Source: Gnetum montanum
Taxonomy: Eukaryota; Streptophyta; Gnetopsida; Gnetales; Gnetaceae
DNA length: 64,000 nucleotides
Direction of reading: 5' to 3'
NCBI GenBank assembly: GCA_015680685.1
Contig: MNCI01037851.1
Location: 105,401-169,400, forward strand
A program made the position numbers and the translations under genes. Under the pieces are notes generated by a model. That model was not told the DNA's origin. It saw nothing but the letters and a program-made list of their open reading frames with translations, and searched no databases. This document shows, in pieces, positions 42,642 to 53,285 of the stretch (positions within the stretch are counted from its first letter, which is position 1; each line of letters starts with the position of its first letter).

Positions 42642-45362
42642 TCAAGAAGGTGGTGACTTTTCCATCCATCGCTTCCCTTTGTCACCAGGCTTTTGAAATT
42701 TGTAACGGTTGAGGAGTGCCTGCAACTTCTCTTCTTCCATCCTTGGATCCCATACCGTTCAAGCTATTGAATTAATGTGTGCTAGCACTAGTACATCCCA
42801 AGGGCATGGCAATTGTAGGAACATTTTGTTGGCCTTCATGTACTAGACCACAAATTGTCATAATTCCTCCTCAAAGGCCCTGGCCTTTTCTTTTAACTCA
42901 TGATGATTTGTTAATCTCCAAGCTAGGTTTAAGGCAACATCCTTTTGTTCATGGTAGCGAGCTTTAACCACCTCAAGTTCTAAGTTTGGTATATGGAGTT
43001 TCTGTAAAGCAACTTTCTTATTTGCAAACTCTTTCTCGTATAAAGCATAAGTGGTTAGTACCTGTTTCTCTAGCTTGCTTCTAGGCCAATCTACTGTTAA
43101 CATGGCAAGGTTGGCATATCTAAGGTTAGCCAACGCCATGTATTCTTTCACATCCTTGATCTACAAGTCTTTATGCTTTGATTTGCCTGATGGACCAAAG
43201 CATAACTATCTAGAATTGGCTGCAAATTAGGATTCTGTGCTATCATGGACCCAATGTGGGCTTTAGCCATTTGGATATCATTTTCATTTAGTTGCTTGTG
43301 CATGCCTACTTGGTCTCGAAAGTGTTCTTTTAGCTTTTCATGTTTCTTGGCCTCATTTTGCCATGCACTTATTTCAATTAGAGCCTTTTGTTGAATGGCA
43401 CAAACCTCCTCCATTGAGAGGGTTCTGTTTTCTCTGGTTAATTTGTTGATATCCTGGTCGACCCTCATTAGTTATTCTCTCAATTGATAGACACTTTCAT
43501 CCAGAACATTCTTTTGTTTTTCTATGGTGGTCAACCTTGAATTTTCAACAACAAGCTGTTTATTCTCTACTTTAGCAGTTAGTGCCTTCTTATGAGCATA
43601 AGATTGTGCTTTTGCAATAGAGGCATTCTAGACCACCTTCTCCTTTTCTTGCTTGGTAGCTTTATTCTTTTCAATCAACTTGTTTAGCTACTCTGTTCTA
43701 AATAGGTGCAGTTGGTCAGGTGCAATAAACTAGGTAGGGTTCCATTTTTCAGCTCTCAGGGCAAGCAACTCTTGTTGCAACTGTTGCACTTCTGCTTCCA
43801 TGTGTTTCGCCCTGACCTCAACCATGAGTAGCTTCCCTTTAGTGGCAATGAGATCTGATTATGCTCTAATGACATCACTGGGGATGTCAAATAGAGTGGT
43901 GATTACTTGTCTTGTCTATAGTAATTAATCTAACACATCCTCATGATCTGCAAGATTCATCGAAGTCCCAATGAGCATTTGCGCATCTTTGGTCTTGGTC
44001 AAGTTGACTAGAGGCACAACAGACACATTAAATGATTCCTTAATGTGAACCATTATTACTTCCACTATGACTGCCGCATCCTAATGCTACATAACCATCG
44101 TTGTGGCACCTTCTCCTGTTTTAAGCATCACTTGGAAGGATGCGGCATTACTAGAGATTTGACATGACCACTATGATTCTCCTCTTGATTACAATGAGAT
44201 CTGCCCCCTTGTTGGATTTGTTGAAATAGTGGGCTACACAACATCATTGATGACTTTGAAGAGGTTGGATTCCTCTATGCTTTCCCAGCTGAGTGTTTCA
44301 GCAATTTTCTGCAAGTGGCTAATTGCCAGCCTATAGTCTTGTGGTGGCGGAGCTTGAACTTGTGGTTCACGATGCTATTTGGGCTCTTGTTCTACTTCTT
44401 TCTTAGGTTCCGCTTCATTCTCTAGCTCTTGTTCCTCACCAAGGTCTTTCTTTGGTGTTGCTGGTTTAAGCAATTTAGCGAAGGAAGTATTTTGAGCCTT
44501 CTTGGGGGATGTCATTTGTGTACCTCAGGATTCCAGGGTGCTTGCATAACTTCTGGGTTAGGCAAGGAATGGAAATGTGGGCTTCCTAACTTCTTTTCTT
44601 CAAACTGCCTCTGAATTTCTATGTAATACAACTAGGGAAGGTTGGCCATGTATTTACCCATCAGTATGGTGCTTCCCCTGGTTGCATATGTTGAAATTCG
44701 ATTGAGCCCTTTGGTGGGAAAGAGATGATATGTGCCTATCTTGAAATAGGTCCTCTCTTCTAGCATCAATTCATTATATGTTTTATCATCCTTGCTATAT
44801 GCTTGCCTTAGCCATAGCTTTCTAGTGTCGAGGTTAGATCTTGTGGATAGTGGACTAACTTAGCCTCCTCGTTTGGTAGATTAAGAGCTTCGATAATTAC
44901 TTTAACAAAAAATGAAACATTGACTTCACAAATGTTGATAGTGGTACCTTTGTCTTTGTTGTGCCAAAATTGGTATGTTTCACCAAGATACCACTCACCA
45001 TTGTCTAAAAGAATAGGCCACAAGGGTGATGCTTGAACTTACGTTTGAACTGCCTTTGGAGAAAACTCCATAAATGGGTTGAAGTTCATTTCCACAATGA
45101 TCATGGTCAACATGGATTTTTCTTGAATGTCTTCAAGGCATTCCATAGACAACGTGAGATGTTGTCTCTATGTGGGAGCTTGGGGTTCTATAGCCTCTCC
45201 TTGGACTGACTACCTAGTAATAAAATCCTCTTGATGGATGCTAAAGGATTGGGCTTCTTGCTTCTCATGTTTCTCTTGCTTGCCTTATTGGCCCCTACCA
45301 CCTCTTGGATGTTTGGTCACTTCCTAAAAAAGTCCTCCTTGTGCACCTCTTTTTGGGGCCAT
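42642..45362 (-). pseudogene. Extra 3' gene of the LTR element: plant-transposon-protein-like domain plus coiled coil
   Basis: Runs from MAPKRGAQGG at 45362 to GKRWMEKSPPS and a stop at 42642, about 900 codons with many stops and shifts. The N-terminal part has SPLWPILLDNGEWYLGETYQ, FWHNKDKGTTINICEVNVSF and EALNLPNEEAKLVHYP (45023-44808); then in shifted frames the equivalents of copy 2's LMGMVDANLPHLYLTEIL and KFTFPCLIRRLCQHAEI. That pattern recalls the 'putative plant transposon protein' domain found in 3' genes of Athila-like retrotransposons (family memory). From about 43750 a coiled coil follows: INKLTRENRTLSMEEVCAIQ, ISAWQNEAKKHEKLKEHFRD, and LEKQVLTTYALYEKEFANKK. The end, EEEKLQALLNRYKFQKPGDK, is shared with copy 2. 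Its position after the other genes is that of the env-like gene in Athila. No signal peptide or membrane segment is evident. Confidence 0.65.
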
Positions 45363-45915
45363 CTACAATCAATCACAAATCAGATGTTACTAAGGTGTTG
45401 TCATTTATCATTAACAGGTTTATACCTTACTCATTGCCTTATTTTCATTATGTTCTTTAGTTCATATGATTGCAAAGTTAGAATAATTTTTAGAAAAAGG
45501 CCCAAAAAGCATTTATCTTCTTTTATGACCTTCTGCAGTTGGTTCCTTTTTTCTTATGTGTGGCTTATTATGACAGTTATGGTCCCTTGGGTGAAAAAAG
45601 TTAGGGTTTTTGGCATTAATACAATTAATTTTTCATTATAATGCTTAAGGTTTTTAACCTTCTTATCCTTAGAATATATTTTAGGCAATAGTGAATTTTG
45701 GAAAATTGCTACAAGTTTCTCACGCAAGCACCCCCCACAACTAACTTAAACACTTTGGGTTCAAATAGGTTCAAATGGCATGAAAATCGAAGCAGTAGAG
45801 AGCCAAATATCACAAGTAGAAGTTGGTTGTGTAGAGCTCTGAGTCGCAAAAGAAGATTTAAAAAACTCCCCTAACTGCAAATAATGAAAATGGAGTTTGG
45901 GCATAAAGGGGATCA

Positions 45916-45996
45916 TATATATAGGTTTTGTGAGACCCAATATCGGGTATCCGATGTTGTGTCTGACCCGATATCAGGTAGTCGATATTGGGGTCC
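45916..45996 (-). promoter_or_regulatory. Internal promoter-like module resembling the LTR U3
   Basis: On the minus strand a GATATC-type palindrome cluster (45936-45996) is followed by a TATATATA box (45916-45923). Order, orientation and spacing mirror the LTR module at 42307-42416: compare CGATATTGGGGTCC here with CGATATTGGAGCCT there. It lies about 550 bp before the start of the 3' gene at 45362, the place for an internal promoter of that gene. It could alternatively be the relic of a separately inserted LTR. Confidence 0.45.
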
Positions 45997-45999
45997 ATG

Positions 46000-47280
46000 G
46001 ATTTGCATCTAATAAGATGGTTTAAGGTTAGGTCCATAGTTCTAGGGTAAGTAGGAAATCAGGTTTAGGCATCAAAAGTCTTAGAAGAAGGTGTCGTTGA
46101 CGTTAAAATCTTTAGAAGATACAAGAAAAGGGGTGTTAAATCGATGTTGTGGAATAGATCAATTACATAATAATGGAAAACATGAAATTTAATAATTATG
46201 AGCTTGGAAGGTGAAAAGCAATGTGGTTGTGTTAAAAAAGTACAAGTTACAATAGTCACACAAGTGGGTCCTTCCCAAAGCAGGCTCTAGCCTATGATGC
46301 CCTTGTGTAACCACATCTAAAAATGTTCGTAAGCACTAAAGGGGTGGAATGCAATGCATACTTGTGCAATAAAACACACATGTTAAAATCACCAATTTGA
46401 GATAATAACTCTATGTGACACAAAACCACAAGTGAGGATCATACAAATAGTGAGATGAGATGGACTGTACAAAGGACTGCAAAAATTGGGATGTGAGATG
46501 TCTTACAATAGGCACAATGAATCCTTGTGTGTTATTAATGGTTAAGTAATCATTGGTCCTTCTTTCCCATATTCAAACCAATTCCAAGCCATATCTCAGT
46601 GACATCACATTATTTTATCCCAGTGGCTGACAAACATAAGACTATCATAGTTGCAACAAGTAAAATCACTTGACATTTTGTCCAAGGGAGGAGTTTATTT
46701 ATGACACTTTTTTTTCTTTTTTTGGAGCTCTAAGAAGCCTCCAACCTTCATGCATGAGTACATGTCTTTCCAATGGGACCTACAGAAATTTATTTGGTAT
46801 CTTTTTGCGTGACTCTTACTCCCATTTTTCATTAGATCCACAAGAATATAATTACAACTAAAGCAACATGATAAAACATGTAGAAGTAGCCAAAGAGAAT
46901 CCAAAAATCCCCTTGATGTCACACCCTTCACATTCCCCCTTGGTTCTTCACTTTTCTATCTAGCCATAATGATTACGAATTTATTGTTAGATTGGATGAT
47001 GAAAAAGAATATTATTATGACTAGGGTAAGAACCTCTTATTGATGGAATGATGAATGGAGGATGTGGCCTCACTGCTTGAATAATTAGTCCCTCATGACT
47101 TGACAGCATAGAGAAAACCTCATCGTAATGGACTACATGATAGTTTTATTCACAAGTGAGATTACATAACAAAGAAAATGAGAAAAATAATTGGAAAAAG
47201 TTGAAAAGTATTGGAAAAAGTGTCTCAAGAAATAAGAAAATGATAAAAAACTGTAAAACAAAAAAAATGAAAACACTTAT
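46000..47280. other. Spacer inside the copy 1 LTR element
   Basis: Minus-strand reading here is T-rich with many stops and no retroelement enzyme motif. It separates the gag-like gene from the 3' gene; pol would be expected here in an autonomous element but is not seen. Confidence 0.5.
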
Positions 47281-48106
47281 TAATCCTGAAGATTAGAATG
47301 GGGGGTTTCCCCCATGACTAAACAATTGGTCATGGCAAGAATTAATAAGTGGATAGAAAGGATCCATGCATGTATAAAACATTGCTAACTTTTCATATCC
47401 AAACCACTAGTTGTCTCTTGGTTTAGTGGCAACTGTGTAGATAAATTGGTGTTCACATACTTGATGGTTAAATGTATGATGGATAAGGGTATGAGGTGTG
47501 TTAACATTTTGGATGCCTAGCCCATGAATACACCCTTGATCATGAAATGATATGCATGGATTTGTTTGTCTTCCCACACTACTAGATTTATTACATCGGT
47601 TGGGTGTTGGGGTAACAATGGATGGTGGCCCTTATGTGGGATCAAAGAGTGTTGGTTGTGAGAAGGAAGGTGTTGCATTAGATTCACATTGTGCTAGTTC
47701 AGATGATGTGGTAGGTCCATGACTGTCATGCTTTTTCTTAGGGCCTATCCTAAAGAAAGGACATTTCTAAGTTTGTGGTAGAAGCCTACTAGTATTAATC
47801 TATCTATGCACATTTGCAGCACAGGCGGCATTTGCTTGTTGATGTAGTGGTGCTGAACCTTCCTGCATCACTAGTGGTGGCATAGGATGAGGTGAAGTAT
47901 GAGAATATTAGGGGTACGATGGATGGTAAGAGATGCAAGGTGGTGATCCCTTAGGGGATGTCATGGGTTGATGGTACTTGTTAGAGTGATAGTAGCGATT
48001 TGAAGTGGAGGATGTAGAACTGGTTGGAGAAATAGGATGTTGAACATAATATCCGTATTGCTTCGGCTGATAGGAAGGATAGGGCTAGCTTGGTGGTGGC
48101 CTTCCC
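47280..48106 (-). pseudogene. Gag-like gene of copy 1, C-terminal part (beyond the nested insertion)
   Basis: Continues, left of the chromovirus, the gag-like reading of 53950-55598. It is rich in Pro, Tyr, Ser, His and Gln: PYPSYQPKQYGYYVQHPISP, SNKYHQPMTSPKGSPPCISY, EGSAPLHQQANAACAANVHR. Composition matches the RRFPLPHDNYRQSHNQPYYP segment on the other side of the insertion. Stops interrupt it. No zinc knuckle is evident. Confidence 0.5.
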
Positions 48107-48786
48107 AATTACACCATCTTGAAAGATGCCCCCAACTCGCGTACTGGCCAACGCGAGGGATGTCCCAAACTGACCCGCACTCGGAGGTGTGGCGTCGTTT
48201 CTGTTGGCCACAGAACAAACATGAGTAGGAGTACTCAAGTGCGTTGGAGCGCACCAATGAAAGATGAAGCTTCCACGAGTATCCAGTTTGCTGGGCAACT
48301 GATACTTAACTCTGGGTTGGCATCCAGAGACACTGGCAGTCGCTTTCGGGAAGTGGTGACTTGGAACGCATGCAGGAGACATGCGATTTCGGAGCGGGAT
48401 GCACCCAGGTGCGTCGCGTGAACACTCGAGTTCAGGAACATGCACTCTCAGTGGAGGTGCAGTGCCTGTTTTGTAACTATGACAAGGCCGGGGGTGTCCG
48501 TGCCTATAACACCTGAAGCGTTCTCGCATTTTTGAGAGGAGAGCTTCCAGGATTGTTGTATACCCTTTTTGAGAGATAAAGGTTGGAGCTTTTGCCCGTA
48601 TCTGAGTGCCTTCGGTTTTGCGTGTCTTTGGGGTGCATTGCGAGTTGTCTCTATTGCGCTTCGTTTCGTTTCGATTGGGTTCTCGTTGCGATTCGAGCGT
48701 TTCGAGGGGCTGGCTGAGAGCGGTTCTCAGCGCCATCACTTGGTAGAAATTGTGAAAATTCTGCTATGATTTTCTGCCCTGTGACA
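48107..48786 (+). repeat. 5' LTR of the chromovirus
   Basis: 680 bp, ending CCTGTGACA. Its first two bases are AA where the 3' LTR has the expected TG, so the 5' terminus is mutated. About 96% identical to 53270-53949 by hand alignment. Confidence 0.95.
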
Positions 48787-48789
48787 AGT

Positions 48790-48801
48790 TGGTATCAGAG
48801 C
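48790..48801 (+). other. Chromovirus primer-binding site, initiator-Met tRNA
   Basis: TGGTATCAGAGC, a perfect match to the common plant primer site, three bases after the 5' LTR. Confidence 0.95.
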
Positions 48802-48812
48802 TAAAGAACGAA

Positions 48813-50282
48813 ATGGAGGGCTTGGCAGAACGGGTATCTGTTTTGGAAGCGTTGTTGGGAGGCCCTGCGCCTAATGCTCCGACGATGGCTGAGCAAGCTT
48901 CTTTGCACCAGCACAAGATCGTCGATCTGCAAGAGAGCAGCGACGTGGTGCATTGTGAGCTTACTTCCCATGTGGAGCAAATCGAAGGCCTGAAGGAACG
49001 CCTGTCGTCCCTTGAGGACGATCTCACGTTGCTGAAGAAGGTCGTCACAGGATCTTCTTGCGGGGGTGATTCCCATGACGTTTCCAAGTTGAAAGTCCCA
49101 GAACCGAAGCAATTCGGTGGAAGCCGTAATGCCAAGGAGTTGGAAAACTTCTTGTGGGATATGGAGCAGTACTTCTGCGCTACTCGTATCCCCGAAGATC
49201 AGCGAGTGATGATCATTAGCATGTACCTGGTTGGGGATGCTAAACTGTGGTGGCGGAATCGAATCGAGGATGATGAAAGCGCCGGACGTCCTCGGATCAC
49301 CACCTGGGAATCCTTGCAGAAGGAACTAAAGGATCAGTTCCTTCCTCTCAATGCTGCCTGGTTAGCGAGGGAGTCCTTGCATAAGTTGCGACACACTGGA
49401 ACGGTTCGTGACTACGTAAAGGACTTCAGTTCTTTGATGCTTGACATCAAGAACATGTCGGAGGAAGACAAGTTGTTTAACTTCTTGTCTGGATTGCAAC
49501 CCTGGGCTCAGGCGGAGCTTAGACGGCAGAGTGTGAAGGACCTGCCATCAGCCATAGCTGCGGCAGATGGCTTGGTTGATTATAAGCTGGGCAAACCGGA
49601 ATCCCATTCAGACCGGAAAAAGCCCAAGGATGAGGGAAAGAAGGGCGGTAAGTATCACGGAGGTAACAAGGAGAAGAAGGAGGGTGAGTCCTCCAAATCC
49701 AAGGGAGAAGCAACCTCCCAAGGAAAGAAATTCTCTTCTGGTTGCTTCATTTGCGATGGGCCACATCGGGCTCGAGAATGTCCCAAGCGAGAGCGACTCG
49801 CATCCCTACGGCTCACAGATGAACCGGAGGGTGAAGGCAGCTCGAATCCCCGATGCAACCCATTGCAGCTACTGAACGCTCTGGCTTGCCAGAAATCCTG
49901 CGCGCCGAATGAGCTACTGTTCGTTGAGGTGTGTCTCGATGGACAGAAGGTGAGCACAATGTTAGACACAGGAGCCACTAACAACTTTGCCTCTCAGAAA
50001 TTGGTGGCAAAGCTTGGCCTGACAGTCACCAAGAGTCACAATCAAGTGAAATCGGTGAACTCGGGTGCACAACCTGTGCACGGGCTGATCTCATCTAGCC
50101 TCAAAGTGGGTCTTTGGGAAGGGAAGTGCAACTTCATGGTTGTTCCCCTAGATGACTTCGAGCTCATTCTTGGCATGGAGTTCTTTGTGAAGGCGAAAGC
50201 CATGGTGGTGCCGCACTTGGGTGGAATGCTGATCGTTGAGGAGCAGCATCCCAACTTTGTCTCTGTCACGCATCGAGAGTAG
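48813..50282 (+). CDS. Chromovirus gag-protease, 489 codons, ending in UAG
   Basis: Structural polyprotein forming the particle, plus aspartic protease. The start is taken as the ATG at 48813; the frame is open further upstream into the primer site but without an ATG. Residues 1-80 form a heptad-rich coiled coil (LAERVSVLEALLGG, IEGLKERLSSLEDDLTLLKK). About 100-260 is the retrotransposon gag domain (ELENFLWDMEQYFCATRIPE, LVGDAKLWWRNRIEDD, LPSAIAAADGLVDY). A Lys/Glu-rich linker (about 265-300) precedes a zinc knuckle, CFICDGPHRARECPKRE, of the spacing C-x2-C-x3-H-x4-C, one residue shorter than the common form. The protease has LDTGATNNF with catalytic Asp at residue 385 (49965) and FELILGMEFF. 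No internal stop or shift. The terminal UAG (50280-50282) is in frame with pol. Confidence 0.9.
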   Translation: MEGLAERVSVLEALLGGPAPNAPTMAEQASLHQHKIVDLQESSDVVHCELTSHVEQIEGLKERLSSLEDDLTLLKKVVTGSSCGGDSHDVSKLKVPEPKQFGGSRNAKELENFLWDMEQYFCATRIPEDQRVMIISMYLVGDAKLWWRNRIEDDESAGRPRITTWESLQKELKDQFLPLNAAWLARESLHKLRHTGTVRDYVKDFSSLMLDIKNMSEEDKLFNFLSGLQPWAQAELRRQSVKDLPSAIAAADGLVDYKLGKPESHSDRKKPKDEGKKGGKYHGGNKEKKEGESSKSKGEATSQGKKFSSGCFICDGPHRARECPKRERLASLRLTDEPEGEGSSNPRCNPLQLLNALACQKSCAPNELLFVEVCLDGQKVSTMLDTGATNNFASQKLVAKLGLTVTKSHNQVKSVNSGAQPVHGLISSSLKVGLWEGKCNFMVVPLDDFELILGMEFFVKAKAMVVPHLGGMLIVEEQHPNFVSVTHRE

Positions 50283-53200
50283 AAGCCGAAATTGCAGTCA
50301 GCTGCTCAGACGAATGCAGGGGTGAAAAGAGGCGAAGAGACCTTTCTGGCTACCTTGATCGAGATCAAGGATGATCAGATGGTCGAAGTCCCAAATTGTG
50401 TTGGCACACTACTCTCAGAGTTCTCCGATGTCATGCCTGCTGAGTTACCGAAGGTGTTGCCTCCTCGGAGGAGGATTGATCACAAGATTGAGCTAGAAGT
50501 GGGTGCGCGGCTACCTGCGAGCATGCCGTATCGCATGTCTCCCATGGAGCTTGCGGAGTTGCGGAGGCAACTCGATGAACTCTTGGAGGCTGGCTACCTC
50601 CAACCGTCGAAAGCGCCATTTGGAGCACCGATGCTGTTTCAGAGGAAACAAGATGGGACATTGCGGATGTGTGTTGATTACAGAGCACTCAACAAGATCA
50701 CCATCAAGAACAAGTACCTGGTGCCAAATGTGGCAGATCTGTTCGATCAATTGGCCAAAGCGAGGTATTTTACCAAGCTAGATCTGCGGTCTGGTTACTG
50801 GCAGGTACGCATCGCCGCCGGGGACGAAGCAAAAACGGCGTGCGTAACTCGATACGGTTCCTTCGAGTTTTTGGTGATGCCTTTCGAACTCACCAATGCC
50901 CCTGCTACGTTCTGCAACCTCATGAATGATGTCTTGTATGAGTTTCTGGATCAATTCGTGGTGGTTTATCTAGACGACATTGTTGTCTACAGTGAGAGGT
51001 TGGAGGCTCATGCAGAACATTTGAGACAGGTTTTCTGCAGGTTGCAGAGCAACCAACTGTTCATGAAGAAGGAGAAATGCAAATTCGGGGTTCAGGAAAT
51101 CTTGTTCCTGGGACACCGCATTTCGCACGGGGAGATTCGGATGGATGACCGAAAGGTCAAAGCGATTGAGGAGTGGCCCGCTCCCAAGAAGGTGCCCGAG
51201 TTGCGATCCTTTTTAGGACTCGCCAACTACTATCGCCGTTTCATAGAGGGCTACGCGCGCAAGGTAGCTCCTCTTACTGATCTCCTTAAGAAAGACCGAA
51301 CTTGGGTTTGGTCTGAAGCCTGTGAGAAGGCTTTTTGGCGAGTTAAGGAAGCGGTAACCTCCGAACTGGTGCTTCGGTTACCAAATTTCGAAGTTCCTTT
51401 TGAACTTCACACGGATGCTTCTGACAGAGCTCTTGGAGGAGTTCTGGTTCAGGAAGGACATCCCGTTGCGTTCGAAAGTCGTAAGCTGAAAGAAGTTGAG
51501 CAAAGGTACACTGCTCATGAGAAAGAGATGACTGCGGTGGTGCATTGTCTCACGGTGTGGCGCCACTATCTGCTTGGAACCAAGTTCACGGTTGTCACAG
51601 ATAATGTGGCAAACACATACTTCACAACGCAAAAGAAACTATCTCCGAAGCAGGCGAGGTGGCAGGAGTTCCTTGCCGAATTTGACTTCGACTGGGTTCA
51701 TCGCCCTGGGAAGGAAAACCAAGTGGCCGATGCTCTCAGTCGCAAGGAGGTTCAGGCGTACGTTGCTGCGTTAACAACAGTTCAATCGAACTTTGTTGAC
51801 AAGGTTAGGGGAGCCGCGGAGGAAGACAAAACATATTGTCAACTTCGGCAGCAGGTGCGCGATGGCCTAGTGCGGAAGTATTGGATCGATTCCGATCTTC
51901 TGTACGCTCGGGGTAGTCGGTTGTATGTGCCTAAGGGTCATGGACTCTGGCAGGAGTTGCTTCGTGAGACACATGACACCCAGTGGGCTGGTCACCCCGG
52001 GGTGAAACGCATGATGGCATTGCTATCACAGGGGTATTTCTGGCCCAAAATGGAGGAGGACATAGAGCTATACGTCCGAACTTGTCTAGTTTGCCAATTA
52101 GACAAGACTGAGAGGAAGAAGCAGGCAGGGCTTCCTCAGCCTCTCCCTATCCCAGCGAAGGCTTGGGAATCGGTATCGATGGATTTCATCACGGGGTTTC
52201 CTTCGGTTGATGGGAAAGCATCCATTCTTGTGGTGGTCGATCGGTTCTCCAAGTCCGCGGTGTTTGTGGCAGCACCCAAGGAATGCACCACGGAAGCAAC
52301 TGCCGAGTTGTTCTTTCGGTACGTTGTGAAGGTGTTCGGGGTCCCTAGGGACATCATGAGTGATCAGGACGCCCGATTCACGGGGAACTTCTGGGTAGCG
52401 CTGTTTACCTTGATGGGCTCGGAGTTGAAGTTCTCCATTGCCAATCATCCTCAAACGGATGGGCAGATAGAACACGTGAACGCCCTTGTTGAAGAGTACT
52501 TGCATTACTTTGTGACAGCAAGCCAGCGAAATTGGGTGTCGTTGCTGGACACGGCCCAGTTTTGCTACAACCTCCATCAGACTTCTTCGACTGGCATGAG
52601 TCCTGCGGAACTGGTTTTTGGGCATCCGCCCTTGATGCCCTTGGAGGTCGTCAAAACCAAGTCTCAAGGGAAGTGTCCCGCGGCGTATCGGTTCGCCCGG
52701 GACAAGCAGGAACTCTTAGAACAAGTGAGAGAGAGCTTGGCCAAAGCGCAGCGGTGCATGAAGAAGTATGCGGATGCGCATAGTAGGGTGTTGGAGTTCA
52801 AGGAAGGTGACCAGGTGCTCCTAAAATTGACTCCTCAAATTTGGAAGCGCGTTACCGATAAGAGTTTTCACAGAGGTCTCCTACAGAAATATGATGGTCC
52901 ATTTGAGGTCATTAAACGAGTTGGACCTGTGGCATATCGGTTAAGGCTTCCGGAATGGATGAAGCTTCATCCTAAGTTCCACGTGAGTTTCTTGAAACCG
53001 TACCATGAGGATGCATCAAGGCATCAAGTGCGGAGGGCGCCTCCGGGTGTTCGCAAGGAATTCACGAAGGTTGCGGTTAAAATTCTTGATCACCGAACTG
53101 AGGGAGCCAGTTGCAAGAACAGGTGCACTGACTACCTAGTTCAGTGGCAAGGTGGAAGCAGGGAGGACGCGACATGGAAGCGCGACACCACCCTGTGGCA

Positions 53201-53285
53201 TTTTGAAGATCTGGTGCATACTTGCCTGCGTTCGACGAGGACGTCGAACACCCTTGGCGGGGGTGGGTTTGTTACACCATCTTGA
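50283..53285 (+). CDS. Chromovirus pol: RT, RNase H, integrase, chromodomain
   Basis: Same frame as gag-protease, directly after its UAG; the first ATG is at 50379, so pol was probably made by readthrough or the UAG is a recent mutation. About 1000 residues, in order: RT with [34 protein letters not shown] and [13 protein letters not shown] (catalytic Asp codons 50973-50978); RNase H with [39 protein letters not shown]; integrase with zinc-binding H-x6-H and CLVCQLDK, then [17 protein letters not shown] and [12 protein letters not shown] (D, D, E all present); a C-terminal chromodomain [30 protein letters not shown] carries MPFELTNAP where nearly all relatives have G at the fourth position, and KNKYLVPN where they have P, both likely harmful. 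The stop (TGA, 53283-53285) lies 16 bases inside the 3' LTR. Confidence 0.9.
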   Translation, partial: KPKLQSAAQTNAGVKRGEETFLATLIEIKDDQMVEVPNCVGTLLSEFSDVMPAELPKVLPPRRRIDHKIELEVGARLPASMPYRMSPMELAELRRQLDELLEAGYLQPSKAPFGAPMLFQRKQDGTLRMCVDYRALNKITIKNKYLVPNVADLFDQLAKARYFTKLDLRSGYWQVRIAAGDEAKTACVTRYGSFEFLVMPFELTNAPATFCNLMNDVLYEFLDQFVVVYLDDIVVYSERLEAHAEHLRQVFCRLQSNQLFMKKEKCKFGVQEILFLGHRISHGEIRMDDRKVKAIEEWPAPKKVPELRSFLGLANYYRRFIEGYARKVAPLTDLLKKDRTWVWSEACEKAFWRVKEAVTSELVLRLPNFEVPFELHTDASDRALGGVLVQEGHPVAFESRKLKEVEQRYTAHEKEMTAVVHCLTVWRHYLLGTKFTVVTDNVANTYFTTQKKLSPKQARWQEFLAEFDFDWVHRPGKENQVADALSRKEVQAYVAALTTVQSNFVDKVRGAAEEDKTYCQLRQQVRDGLVRKYWIDSDLLYARGSRLYVPKGHGLWQELLRETHDTQWAGHPGVKRMMALLSQGYFWPKMEEDIELYVRTCLVCQLDKTERKKQAGLPQPLPIPAKAWESVSMDFITGFPSVDGKASILVVVDRFSKSAVFVAAPKECTTEATAELFFRYVVKVFGVPRDIMSDQDARFTGNFWVALFTLMGSELKFSIANHPQTDGQIEHVNALVEEYLHYFVTASQRNWVSLLDTAQFCYNLHQTSSTGMSPAELVFGHPPLMPLEVVKTKSQGKCPAAYRFARDKQELLEQVRESLAKAQRCMKKYADAHSRVLEFKEGDQVLLKLTPQIWKRVTDKSFHRGLLQKYDGPFEVIKRVGPVAYRLRLPEWMKLHPKFHVSFLKPYHEDASRHQVRRAPPGVRKEFTKVAVKILDHRTEGASCKNRCTDYLVQWQGGSREDATWKRDTTLWHFEDLVHTCLRSTRTSNTLGGGGFVTPS
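53256..53269 (+). other. Chromovirus polypurine tract
   Basis: GGCGGGGGTGGGTT immediately before the TG of the 3' LTR; it lies within the last codons of pol. Confidence 0.8.

Noticed and set aside
46000-48106. Possible pol gene in the copy 1 LTR element.
   Set aside because: I looked on the minus strand for RT (YxDD), RNase H and integrase motifs and saw none; the reading is gag-like or T-rich spacer.
47981-48739. A 252-codon minus-strand open frame over the 5' LTR, with a 183-codon counterpart at 53141-53692.
   Set aside because: It is antisense to the LTR; the two copies are open because the LTRs are 96% identical by descent, and the protein has no recognisable domain. It could be tested as an antisense LTR gene but there is no evidence for it.
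52098-52667. A 189-codon minus-strand frame inside pol.
   Set aside because: Shadow of the integrase coding sequence, whose plus-strand reading contains all expected motifs.
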